Assembly: GCF_003350505.1 (NCBI RefSeq)
Contig: NZ_QQAY01000001.1
Coordinates: 310,001-374,000, forward strand
DNA from: Falsibacillus pallidus
GTDB lineage: Bacteria > Bacillota > Bacilli > Bacillales > DSM-25281
DNA length: 64,000 nucleotides
Reading direction: 5' to 3'
In this document: positions 52,585 through 60,696 of the stretch, piece after piece
Layout of the letters: each line of letters begins with the position of its first letter
Numbering within the stretch: position 1 is the stretch's first letter
Notes under the pieces: generated by a model
Databases searched by the model: none
What the model was told of the DNA's origin: nothing
The model's input: the letters and a program-made list of their open reading frames with translations, nothing else
Translations under genes and position numbers: made by a program

Positions 52585-53607
52585 TCAAGGTTTCTTCTTC
52601 CAAAATAATGGAAAGAAGGACATGGAGCTTTCTTGTTCTTTCGGAGAAGTATCAGTTTGTTTCGTGCTCTCCCCAGCGGGTTTTCCCTTTACCTCTGGAG
52701 GTGATTGATTTTCATTGGGGGCGGAAATCGGAATCTGCTTTTCTTCAATCTGCTCTTTTTTCTCAACGGATGTTTCAGCGGTGCTTGTTTTTTTTACTGA
52801 TTTTTCAAGTTTTTTTTTTAGCATATTTGGATGCGGCTGTTTATTATTCATCACAGTGTTTTTAGCCCCACTAAATTTATTTGGGTTATTTTGTTTTGGG
52901 GCATAAATACTTTCTGCTCTTTGAATATCCCTGAATGAGAATGAATTAGATCGTGGCGCCGGCGTTGGATATGGCTGTGGATACTGTACTGGCTGCTGGT
53001 TCATCTGTGGATATCCATAATTTGATGAAGGCATCTGAGCAGAAGGGGAATAGGATGGCTGGTATGTTTGAAGGGCGGATCTTTCAACGTACTCTGCTTT
53101 TACCGGCTGTTGGTTTGATGGGGCTTCTTCTTTTTTCTCCATAATATTGGATAACTGCTTCTGAATATCTGCCAACACGGCATTATTTTTTTCCATCAGT
53201 TGTTGGAAGGCTTCTTTTTCCGGCTGCACATTTTCTTGTTTCTGCTCTTCAAACGTATTGGCAATCCCCTGGATTTTACCGGTCATTACAGAAAGCTGTT
53301 TCTGAATTTGATTCACCATTCCCTTTAATTCATTCACTTCAACTGATACGGCTTCCACTTCCTTCTCAAGACGAAGATTCTTGAGATTGAGTTCATAATA
53401 AAGCTTTTCATTATCAGTACTCATTTTCTTCATTTCCTCCTCCTTTTGTTTAAGTTTCATCAAAAGGTTTTGATGCGACTCTTTAAGCAACAGATAGTCT
53501 TCCGTCAAATCATTTTCCTGAAAATCCTTAATGATTTTTTTATATTTTTTTTGTTCATTCAATAATTTGGCATAGGCATCTTTTGTCAGCTGATCTTCCC
53601 AGTCCAA
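52585..53607 (-). CDS. Coiled-coil protein with Pro/Gln/Tyr-rich middle, 340 aa
   Basis: 340 residues. A long coiled coil (about 10-155) is followed by a Pro/Gln/Tyr/Asn-rich segment (about 170-225) and a Lys/Glu-rich tail ending SFFPLFWKKKP. TTG start (53607) after GGGGGG. No membrane helix except possibly the very end. The family is unknown to me; the structure suggests a scaffold or coat-layer protein. Operon with the JAMM protease. Confidence 0.75.
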   Translation of the reverse strand: MDWEDQLTKDAYAKLLNEQKKYKKIIKDFQENDLTEDYLLLKESHQNLLMKLKQKEEEMKKMSTDNEKLYYELNLKNLRLEKEVEAVSVEVNELKGMVNQIQKQLSVMTGKIQGIANTFEEQKQENVQPEKEAFQQLMEKNNAVLADIQKQLSNIMEKKEEAPSNQQPVKAEYVERSALQTYQPSYSPSAQMPSSNYGYPQMNQQPVQYPQPYPTPAPRSNSFSFRDIQRAESIYAPKQNNPNKFSGAKNTVMNNKQPHPNMLKKKLEKSVKKTSTAETSVEKKEQIEEKQIPISAPNENQSPPEVKGKPAGESTKQTDTSPKEQESSMSFFPLFWKKKP

Positions 53608-53844
53608 ATCCGCCCCCCCTAAAACTTAGGACTCCATCATTATATGTTGGTACACAGACAAGTGTGAGCGACATACTATATGACAAATGAAATCCTCCCG
53701 TCGTGGATTTCTTTTGATCCCTCATGGAAACAATGGGACAAATGCTTGTTTTCTACTAAAATACACGTTTATCCCAGTACGCATTTACCCTTAGTCTCAT
53801 ACCTTGTAACTGTAAATAAAAACTTTTAAAAGGTGGTAAAAAAT

Positions 53845-54543
53845 ATGCAAGCACAGCCATTGCGCGGAGCTCAAGAGCTTTTGTGTATCAATGCAGAAAA
53901 AGTTTATGATTGGGTCATTCTTCAATCCAGCGATTCTACAACAATCACACCAGGTGCATCAGGATTAACAGGCATTGGTCTTCCAGCAGGATTCAATCCT
54001 TGTGCCAGCGGAATTGAAGATCTTTCAGTAGCATGCATCCTTACAGATGCTTCTGGAAACCCTGTACCTCTTTCTTCTCCAGATGCCGTGACTTTCGAAG
54101 AAATCGGCACACGCACTTCTCAACAATTTGTAGTTGATGGAGCGCTAGTAACACTTCAGGATGTTTCTTGGATCAAATCTGTATATGTCGTATTGGAATT
54201 CACTGGTGTATCCGGTGTCACTCCATTCATCATCACAAGCGATCCAATCCTTTTCGAAATTCCTGAATCAGCATTCCTTTGTGCACCAGATGGAACAGAC
54301 CTATTAATCAGATTGACTGACTTCAGCTGCCGCACTCGTGTGAACTGTACTGGAACTACGTTGACTGGCCTTGATATCTTCATCAACGTATGTCAATCTG
54401 TACAGACATTTGCCAACGTGACAATCGAGCTTGAAGCAGAGTTCTGCCAGCCGCGAGATATCATCAACGAGCAATGTCCAAACCCAGTCATCCCGCCACA
54501 ATGTCCAGTTATCTTCCCTGCAAACGGGCCGGTAATGGGTTAA
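53845..54543 (+). CDS. Cys-containing protein, possible spore-surface protein, 232 aa
   Basis: 232 residues with about ten Cys spaced along the chain, few Lys and Arg, and a low-complexity Pro/Cys end (CPNPVIPPQCPVIFPANGP). The N-terminus LRGAQELLCINAEKVYDWVI resembles stretches I recall from spore coat or exosporium proteins, but the assignment is tentative. No signal peptide. AAAGGTGG lies 8 bases before the ATG; an earlier in-frame GTG has no site. A weak SigK-like CATA..TA element lies upstream (about 53800). Confidence 0.7.
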   Translation: MQAQPLRGAQELLCINAEKVYDWVILQSSDSTTITPGASGLTGIGLPAGFNPCASGIEDLSVACILTDASGNPVPLSSPDAVTFEEIGTRTSQQFVVDGALVTLQDVSWIKSVYVVLEFTGVSGVTPFIITSDPILFEIPESAFLCAPDGTDLLIRLTDFSCRTRVNCTGTTLTGLDIFINVCQSVQTFANVTIELEAEFCQPRDIINEQCPNPVIPPQCPVIFPANGPVMG

Positions 54544-54569
54544 TAATTGCCGATATATGGCATACACTT

Positions 54570-54598
54570 GAAGAGAGGGTTTCCCTCTCTTCTTCTCA
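54570..54598 (+). terminator. Terminator of the Cys-containing protein gene
   Basis: AAGAGAGGG and CCCTCTCTT stem followed by TTCTC. Confidence 0.8.
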
Positions 54599-54622
54599 TT
54601 TTATAAAGAATGTGGTGATGTC

Positions 54623-55162
54623 ATGAATGAAAAGTTAATCGAGGAAAAATTTGAGGAGCTGAGGAAGCAGACAAATCATTACATACAGTCAATCAAAAAT
54701 GAATATAAAAAACCAGAAAAAGTCCCCCATTTTTCATTTGTCAGCTACTTCAGCCATTCTTTATCAATAGCCGATCAAAAGGATGAAAATCATGTTTTAA
54801 TCGGCAACTACACAGTCAAGAATACCGGCACCCTCCCCATCAACTCACCTGTCATTTTTCTCAGGATTCAATCAGAAGCAGAGTATTCCTTTTTTGGAAA
54901 GTTCAAGCAGGGGAGTAAATCTCCAAATATCGTCATCCCCTGGGAAAGAATCGAGGTGGAAGGCTCAAATCCATTCAACGAATATTGGCTAAAGCCTACA
55001 AGGGAGACAATTATCGGGGTAAATGAACAGGTTGTCTTTCAGAATTTCCAGATCAAATGGAGCGCTTCCCAAGCTTCCCAGCTCATTTTAGAAGGATTTA
55101 CGTATTGCAGTGAACTGAAAGAAGGGCTGCCTTCCTTAAATACGATTTCCATCAGAACTTAA
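54623..55162 (+). CDS. Hypothetical protein, 179 aa
   Basis: 179 residues, likely beta-sandwich after an N-terminal helix: FVSYFSHSLSIADQKDENHV then LIGNYTVKNTGTLPINSPVIF resembles an adhesion or DUF11-type beta repeat. No signal or membrane segment. A GGTGATG ribosome-site-like element precedes the ATG. It starts a two-gene unit with 55180. I do not recognise the family. Confidence 0.75.
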   Translation: MNEKLIEEKFEELRKQTNHYIQSIKNEYKKPEKVPHFSFVSYFSHSLSIADQKDENHVLIGNYTVKNTGTLPINSPVIFLRIQSEAEYSFFGKFKQGSKSPNIVIPWERIEVEGSNPFNEYWLKPTRETIIGVNEQVVFQNFQIKWSASQASQLILEGFTYCSELKEGLPSLNTISIRT

Positions 55163-55179
55163 TAGGAGAGGTGAGGAAA

Positions 55180-55497
55180 TTGGATGAAAATATGGAAAAA
55201 CTGATTGAACAGGCAGTGAAAAAATATGTGCAGAATTTCTTTCAAAATGAAGGAGACGGAAAAACAAACTTATATGAAGGCCAATCTGTTATCCATATCG
55301 ATAATGGAAATTTGCCGATCGTATTATTATATTTGTTTTTGAACAGCCAAAAAACCAGCGCTCCATCCCCTTCATACGGTACCCCTTCGCATCTTTCAGG
55401 CATCGCAAATTCCCTCGATCAATTTTCACTGGAGCAAAAACAACAGTTTGAAGATCTTCTCAGCGAATTAAGACAGAAAGAAAAGGATGGCTCCTGA
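55180..55497 (+). CDS. Hypothetical protein, about 105 aa
   Basis: About 105 residues, helical: MDENMEKLIEQAVKKYVQNF then a hydrophobic stretch LPIVLLYLFLN and a Gln/Glu-rich helix. TTG at 55180 lies 8 bases after an AGGAGAGG site; GTG at 55171 is too close to it. The start is uncertain. Second gene of a pair with 54623, 17 bases apart. Unknown family. Confidence 0.65.
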   Translation: MDENMEKLIEQAVKKYVQNFFQNEGDGKTNLYEGQSVIHIDNGNLPIVLLYLFLNSQKTSAPSPSYGTPSHLSGIANSLDQFSLEQKQQFEDLLSELRQKEKDGS

Positions 55498-55517
55498 ATA
55501 AAGGAAGCCATCCTTTT
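55483..55517. terminator. Bidirectional terminator
   Basis: AAGGATGGCT and AGCCATCCTT stem with T-runs on both strands. It serves the 55180 gene and the convergent glutathione peroxidase gene. Confidence 0.9.
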
Positions 55518-55991
55518 TTATAATAATCTTTTTATGTCATTTTCGATTTTTTCCGGCTTTGTCTGAGGTGCATATCTGTCGATCACTTGTCCATCACGAT
55601 CGATAAGGAATTTTGTGAAATTCCACTTCACTTCTGACCCAATAATGCCTTTTTTCTCCTTTGTGAGGAACTTAAATAATGGGTGTGCATCTTCGCCTTT
55701 TACGTCGGTTTTCGAGAACATCGGGAATGTCACTCCGTAGTTCACTTTACAAAATTGCATGATTTCCTCATTATTATCAAATTCCTGATTCATAAACTGG
55801 TCGGAAGGAAATCCTAAAATCTCAAGTCCATCTTTATGGTACTTTTCATACAGCTGCTGCAGCCCGTCAAACTGCGGGGTAAATCCACATTTGCTCGCCG
55901 TATTGACGATGAGCAGAACTTTTCCTTTATAGTTTTCAAGTGAAACCGTTTCTCCATTAGGTTTTACCGCTGAATAGGTGTATAGTTCCAA
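55518..55991 (-). CDS. Glutathione peroxidase-like thiol peroxidase
   Basis: 157 residues. The catalytic triad region has [11 protein letters not shown] (Cys35), PSDQF (Gln) and VKWNFTKF (Trp/Asn). Cys replaces selenocysteine, as in bacterial BsaA-type enzymes that use thioredoxin to reduce peroxides. TTG at 55991 lies 7 bases after AGGAGGG; earlier codons lack a site. Confidence 0.93.
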   Translation of the reverse strand: MELYTYSAVKPNGETVSLENYKGKVLLIVNTASKCGFTPQFDGLQQLYEKYHKDGLEILGFPSDQFMNQEFDNNEEIMQFCKVNYGVTFPMFSKTDVKGEDAHPLFKFLTKEKKGIIGSEVKWNFTKFLIDRDGQVIDRYAPQTKPEKIENDIKRLL

Positions 55992-56077
55992 GATAATTCC
56001 CTCCTGTTTCAATTATTTCCTTTCATTTTACACGACCGCAAATAATTATAGAAATCTTAATACTTTTCCATGTGTCA

Positions 56078-56105
56078 TTGTTTAGGGATCTCATTACGTT
56101 ATAAT
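56078..56105 (+). promoter_or_regulatory. Promoter of the FUSC gene
   Basis: TTGTTT (56078-56083), 16 bases, TATAAT (56100-56105), 36 bases before the chosen start. Confidence 0.7.
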
Positions 56106-56140
56106 TGAATTGTAATCTAATTGAAAAGCAGGTAATACAT

Positions 56141-57208
56141 TTGAGGTATTTTGAACAACTAAAAAAATGGAGAATAATCGGAGGAAGAACATTAAAGACG
56201 GGGATTGCTGTTTTCCTAACTTCCTTTTTATGCCATCTGCTTCATTGGCCATCCGTCTTTGCGGTTGTGACCGCCATCGTGACGATTGAACCAACTGCTT
56301 CCGATTCAATCAGAAAAGGCATGGTCAGATTTCCCGCATCAGCCATTGGGGCGGCATTTGCAATGATTCTTACTTCATTTTTTGGTGATGAACCACTTAC
56401 TTATGCATTTGCAGCCATTTTGACCATTTCTTTTTGCCACCGATTTAAATTGTATGATGGAATGGTGGTTGCCACATTGACGGCTGTCGCCATGATTCCT
56501 TCTACACACGATCACTTTTTAATCAACTTTTTTGTACGTTTAGGCACCACGACCATCGGATTGGCAGTGTCTACATTGGTCAATCTGTTTATTTGGCCGC
56601 CTGACTATTCCACCACCATAAGGGAGAAGGTCAAGAATTTACACAATCACGCCGCTCAATTATTGGAGGCTAGAATATCAGAGCTTCTTCAATTTCAAAA
56701 ATCGAATAGAAAAACGAAACAACAGTTCAGGGATTTTGTCACCTTGATGAACCATGCAGATAAATTGTGCGAGTTTCAAAGAGAAGAATGGAAATTCCAC
56801 CGAAATTCTAAACAAAGACTTCGGCAGCTTCATTATTTCCAAAAGAAGCTGCAGCTGATTAGGCAGTTTGCATATCATTTAGGAAATATGATGTATGTTT
56901 CCCCCTCTCCCTTATCGTGGAACGAGGAGGAAAAGAAGAAAATCTTGGAGGCATCCCGTCTTTTGGCATTTTTAATAAGGGATCCTAGCATTGACCATCG
57001 TAAGGAGCTCGCGTTGCTCAAGGAGGAACTCCCACCTTCTCCAATGTGGACTCCAGGGGTTTCTGAAAATAATAAAGCCTTTATGAGCGAAGAATCCATT
57101 ATCTTATACGAACTATTATCCCTATTCGACATCATTGATGAGCAGCGCCAGATTTATCAATTTGAAATTCGCAGGATGAAAATTGCAAAAAAAATGTTCT
57201 TAAAATAA
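56141..57208 (+). CDS. FUSC/aromatic acid exporter-like membrane protein
   Basis: 355 residues. Six N-terminal hydrophobic helices (to about 155) with the FUSC motif FAVVTAIVTIEPTASDSIRKG, then a soluble C-terminal half with helices. This is the small single-repeat FUSC type, possibly an exporter of aromatic acids; substrate unknown. TTG at 56141 follows AGCAGGT by 7 bases. Earlier ATG 56105 lies in the -10 region and has no ribosome site. Confidence 0.85.
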   Translation: MRYFEQLKKWRIIGGRTLKTGIAVFLTSFLCHLLHWPSVFAVVTAIVTIEPTASDSIRKGMVRFPASAIGAAFAMILTSFFGDEPLTYAFAAILTISFCHRFKLYDGMVVATLTAVAMIPSTHDHFLINFFVRLGTTTIGLAVSTLVNLFIWPPDYSTTIREKVKNLHNHAAQLLEARISELLQFQKSNRKTKQQFRDFVTLMNHADKLCEFQREEWKFHRNSKQRLRQLHYFQKKLQLIRQFAYHLGNMMYVSPSPLSWNEEEKKKILEASRLLAFLIRDPSIDHRKELALLKEELPPSPMWTPGVSENNKAFMSEESIILYELLSLFDIIDEQRQIYQFEIRRMKIAKKMFLK

Positions 57209-57211
57209 CAC

Positions 57212-57250
57212 CAAACCCCCTGTATTTAGATACAGAGGGTTTCTTTTTTT
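57212..57250 (+). terminator. Terminator of the FUSC gene
   Basis: AAACCCcCTGTA and TACAGaGGGTTT stem followed by CTTTTTTTT. The convergent diguanylate cyclase stop codon is in its loop. Confidence 0.9.
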
Positions 57251-58308
57251 TCAATTTCATTATTTGTATAAACTGTTCCATTTTCTAATACTGCACAGTT
57301 TTTCCCGTTTCCTTTTGCTGTATATAACAACCGGTCTGCATTCGTAATGACCATTTCCACCGATTCGTTTTGTTCACCGGTAACGGCACCTAGACTCATG
57401 GTTACTGGTTCATTTTGTTGAGAATAATAGACATGATTGAGGCTATGGAACAATTCCTTAAAAAAGCCCGTTAGATCCTCCAGGTTTTTTGAAAGAATAA
57501 AAGCAAATTCTTCCCCTCCATAACGGTAGGCTTTGCCGCCATATTTAGGCAGTAATTCATTAAATACAATTCCTAGCCGCTGCAGGACTTCATCCCCTAT
57601 TGTATGTCCGAAGGAATCATTGATTTCTTTAAATCCATCGATATCTGCCAATATGAGCGTATAGGATTCATCACTTTCACTGCAATGGCGGATGTTTTCC
57701 TGAAAACAGCGATGATTGTACAAACCTGTCAAATAATCATGATTCAATAAACCTTTAATCACTTCTTTTTCTCTGAGATGTGCACGTTCCCTTAATACAA
57801 TCATAGATCCGAATAAGCCGATGATCCACACAAAGATCAAGTTCATATAAAAGTAGACACTGTTTGTAAAGTTTGCCTCATTAAAGGAGTAAAAAAAGAT
57901 GGCATACCCCGCTGTTACAGCAGAAGAAGAAATGACCGCCCCTTTTGTTCTCCAATAAATGGTAGCATGCATCACCAATAAATATGCGATTGGAAAAATG
58001 GGACTTTTCATCCCGCCAGTCAGCGTCATCAGCCAAAAAAAGGCAATATAATCAAAGACGATCCCGCATTTCGTCAGGAGATTAAACTTTCCATGAGAAT
58101 CTTTTACTTTTGCAAGAGCCAGTTGAGCTATTGCCATATAGACAATTCCAAATAGGAAAAGGATGGGGAATGTGTCTTTATTAAACGCCAGACTCTCTGC
58201 AAATGGGGGAACATAAAATAAAATGAAGGATATGATCAAAAATATCCAGCGCAAAGAGGAAAAGACTTTTTCGATTTCATAATCACTTAAATATAAACTG
58301 AATTTCAT
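57226..58308 (-). CDS. Membrane diguanylate cyclase (GGDEF)
   Basis: 360 residues. About six membrane helices in the first 175 residues, then a GGDEF domain (about 185-345) with an active-site YRYGGEEFAFIL (GGEEF variant, competent) and DIDGFKEINDSFGH metal site. It should make cyclic di-GMP. No EAL or PilZ partner is encoded nearby. AAGGG precedes the ATG. Confidence 0.93.
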   Translation of the reverse strand: MKFSLYLSDYEIEKVFSSLRWIFLIISFILFYVPPFAESLAFNKDTFPILFLFGIVYMAIAQLALAKVKDSHGKFNLLTKCGIVFDYIAFFWLMTLTGGMKSPIFPIAYLLVMHATIYWRTKGAVISSSAVTAGYAIFFYSFNEANFTNSVYFYMNLIFVWIIGLFGSMIVLRERAHLREKEVIKGLLNHDYLTGLYNHRCFQENIRHCSESDESYTLILADIDGFKEINDSFGHTIGDEVLQRLGIVFNELLPKYGGKAYRYGGEEFAFILSKNLEDLTGFFKELFHSLNHVYYSQQNEPVTMSLGAVTGEQNESVEMVITNADRLLYTAKGNGKNCAVLENGTVYTNNEIEKKETLCI

Positions 58309-58374
58309 TGCACTTACCCTTCTTTTCCTATTAATAAAGAATAAAACCAGAAAGTTATTAGCTGGAATTCCCCT

Positions 58375-58839
58375 TTATGCAGGCCAATGTTCATTGATGA
58401 ATTTTTCTACCGCAAGATGATTTTCTGCACATGAGTAATGGTCAAGATAATTCAGGGCATTGACCAAAGTTTTCCGGGGAATTTGCCCCCATTCCTCTAA
58501 TTGATTTGTACGATTATGGACAGGGAATTTAACTGTAATGATTTGCTTTAGAAGAGGGATGAATTCTATAATCTTTCCCTCTCCTTCCTCTGCTGCCTTC
58601 ATAATGGATTCCCACCTGATGACGGGACGAAGATAAATTTTATTGTATAGTCCAGGGTCTTCAAGAAGGCCGTCCACTTCCCTTTCGCATATTCCCCTTA
58701 CAAGAAAATCCATCCTGATCTCTTGTCTTTCTTTTTTAAAATCATCATTCCACATTTTCAGCATAAGAAGATCGCAGAATACATTGACAGTCATCCCTTC
58801 AGCACGGAGACTTTCCCACACTTCATTCAAATCCTGCAT
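58375..58839 (-). CDS. Hypothetical protein, 154 aa
   Basis: 154 residues, soluble, helical (MQDLNEVWESLRAEGMTVNV...LKMWNDDFKKERQEIRMDF). It starts 15 bases after the M42 peptidase stop, so the two form an operon. AAGGG lies 11 bases before the ATG. I do not recognise the family. Confidence 0.75.
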   Translation of the reverse strand: MQDLNEVWESLRAEGMTVNVFCDLLMLKMWNDDFKKERQEIRMDFLVRGICEREVDGLLEDPGLYNKIYLRPVIRWESIMKAAEEGEGKIIEFIPLLKQIITVKFPVHNRTNQLEEWGQIPRKTLVNALNYLDHYSCAENHLAVEKFINEHWPA

Positions 58840-58854
58840 TTTTATAAGAACCCT

Positions 58855-59913
58855 TTACCGGTTTTCAGTCAATGCGGATTGAACGTAAGCTTCCAGGAGC
58901 TTTTCCGTATGGAATAAGGAAGATTTATGTGTCCGTTCAAAAGCATGGGAAGATTCAATGCCCGGCCCAATCAATCCGTGGACTATATCATGTCCGGAAC
59001 GAATGGCTGCAGAAGCATCCGATCCATAATAAGGATAGATATCTACTTTATACTCAACATCATTTTCTTTAGCGAGTTCGATTAAATGCTTGCGCAGGCC
59101 ATAATGATAAGGACCTGAAGAGTCTTTTGCACAAATGGAAACGGTATACTCGTCAGAACTTTGTCCGTCTCCGAGAGCTCCCATATCGACCGCTAAATAT
59201 TCTACTGTCTCAGGGGTAATATTTGAATTCCCTCCATAGCCTATTTCTTCATTATTGGAAATCAGAAAATGTGTTGTGTAAGGAAGGGAAATCTTTTCTT
59301 CGCAAATGTGCTGGATTAACTTAATCAAAATAGCCACACTTGCTTTGTCATCCAAATGCCTTGATTTAATAAATCCGCTCTCTGTCATTTCAACCCTGGG
59401 ATCAAATGAGACAAAATCCCCTACTTCGATGCCAAGGCTTCTGACGTCTTCTGCATTTGAAACTTTTTCATCGATTCTTACTTCGATATTATCCTCATTC
59501 CTCGGTGCATCCCCTGCATTTTTATATACATGTACAGAAGTCTGATGCATCAAGATCGTTCCGGTAAATATTTTCCCGCTATGTGTTTGAATCTGGCAAT
59601 ATTCGCCTTCCACTGAATTCCAGCGGAACCCTCCGATCATGGAAAGTTTCAGCCTTCCGCCGGGTGTGATGCTTTTAACCATTGCGCCTAATGTATCGAC
59701 ATGAGCTGTCAACATGCGGTGTCGAGCTGTATCTTGTCCAGGCAATGTAATCAGGAGTCCGCCTTTTCGATTTCGTTTCATGTTCAGTTCATAGCCTGAA
59801 AGCTGTTCCTCAACAAATTCTATTATTTTATCCGTATTTCCGGATGGGCTTGGAATGGAAACAAGCTCCTTTATCAATTCCATGGTACTTAAAGTATCTG
59901 GATATGTAGTCAT
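58855..59913 (-). CDS. M42-family metallopeptidase (glutamyl/deblocking aminopeptidase type)
   Basis: 352 residues. Metal ligands lie in AHVDTLGAM, HLDDKASVA and SNNEEIGYGG, plus a late His (GIESSHAFERTH). Dinuclear zinc or cobalt M42 enzymes form cytoplasmic tetrahedral assemblies that trim peptides. ATG at 59913 has AAGGAGG 11 bases upstream; an earlier ATG overlaps that site. Operon with 58375. Confidence 0.93.
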   Translation of the reverse strand: MTTYPDTLSTMELIKELVSIPSPSGNTDKIIEFVEEQLSGYELNMKRNRKGGLLITLPGQDTARHRMLTAHVDTLGAMVKSITPGGRLKLSMIGGFRWNSVEGEYCQIQTHSGKIFTGTILMHQTSVHVYKNAGDAPRNEDNIEVRIDEKVSNAEDVRSLGIEVGDFVSFDPRVEMTESGFIKSRHLDDKASVAILIKLIQHICEEKISLPYTTHFLISNNEEIGYGGNSNITPETVEYLAVDMGALGDGQSSDEYTVSICAKDSSGPYHYGLRKHLIELAKENDVEYKVDIYPYYGSDASAAIRSGHDIVHGLIGPGIESSHAFERTHKSSLFHTEKLLEAYVQSALTENR

Positions 59914-60038
59914 AAAAGATGAATCCTCCTTCATTTTTAAATCTATTATTCTATCACTGGCTTTTGTTAGAACTTTTTGCCTATTCTAGGATTTTATCAT
60001 AAAATAGCAAGTAAACACTGCAGAAAGAGAGAATGAAA

Positions 60039-60185
60039 ATGAGAAATTCCACAGTGACTCCTCATTTTTTAAACTGGGTGGATTTCATTTCTGCTCTTCT
60101 TTATTTATTCTTCATCTATAGGGAATTTCCCTATCTTGCCCATTATTTTTTCATATTTTTCTGTTTTTTAATGTTTACTTATTAA
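60039..60185 (+). CDS. Small membrane protein candidate, 48 aa
   Basis: 48 residues: MRNSTVTPHFLNWVDFISAL then two hydrophobic stretches LLYLFFIYREF and HYFFIFFCFLMFTY. Preceded by AGAAAGAGAG and lies 17 bases before the OsmC gene, perhaps co-transcribed. No homolog known to me; it could be non-coding. Confidence 0.4.
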   Translation: MRNSTVTPHFLNWVDFISALLYLFFIYREFPYLAHYFFIFFCFLMFTY

Positions 60186-60202
60186 AACAAGGAGTGATTG
60201 GA

Positions 60203-60655
60203 ATGGCTGAACACGTTTTTAAACTGCATGCAGCGTGGCAGGGCGGCAGAAACAGCATCGGGGAAATTGAATCAGGCCAGCTTAAAACCAAGGTATCCAT
60301 CCCCCCTGAAATGGATGGTCCGGGGATTGGGACCAATCCCGATGAAATGCTCCTTGGGGCTGCTGCGACCTGCTACATCATCACGCTGGCCGCCATGCTT
60401 GAACGTTCAAAAATCAGCACACTCAGCTTAGAAATGAATTCTGAAGGGATAGTGGCTGTCGAGAAAGGTGTCATTACCTATAAAAAAATTCAGCATATGC
60501 CCGTTTTGACAATTCCTGAAAACACCTCGCAGGAAACAATCGCAAAAATCCATCGATTGATAACAAAAGCTGAAGAGAGCTGCATGATTTCAAGAGCAGT
60601 AAAAGGAAATGTCGAAATAAGTGCAGCAGGAAAAATATTAATTGGGGAACGATGA
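60203..60655 (+). CDS. OsmC/Ohr-family protein
   Basis: 150 residues with the two redox cysteines Cys57 (AAATCYIITLAAMLE) and Cys127 (EESCMISRAVKG) of OsmC-type peroxide and hydroperoxide reductases. AAGGAG lies 8 bases before the ATG; an earlier GTG overlaps it. Probably detoxifies organic or lipid peroxides. A bidirectional terminator follows. Confidence 0.92.
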   Translation: MAEHVFKLHAAWQGGRNSIGEIESGQLKTKVSIPPEMDGPGIGTNPDEMLLGAAATCYIITLAAMLERSKISTLSLEMNSEGIVAVEKGVITYKKIQHMPVLTIPENTSQETIAKIHRLITKAEESCMISRAVKGNVEISAAGKILIGER

Positions 60656-60660
60656 ACTAA

Positions 60661-60696
60661 AAAACTGAAGCGGGATAATACCCGCTTCAGTTTTTT
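60661..60696. terminator. Bidirectional terminator between osmC and the Maf-like gene
   Basis: AAAACTGAAGCGGG and CCCGCTTCAGTTTT, a 14-bp perfect stem with flanking T-runs. Confidence 0.95.
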
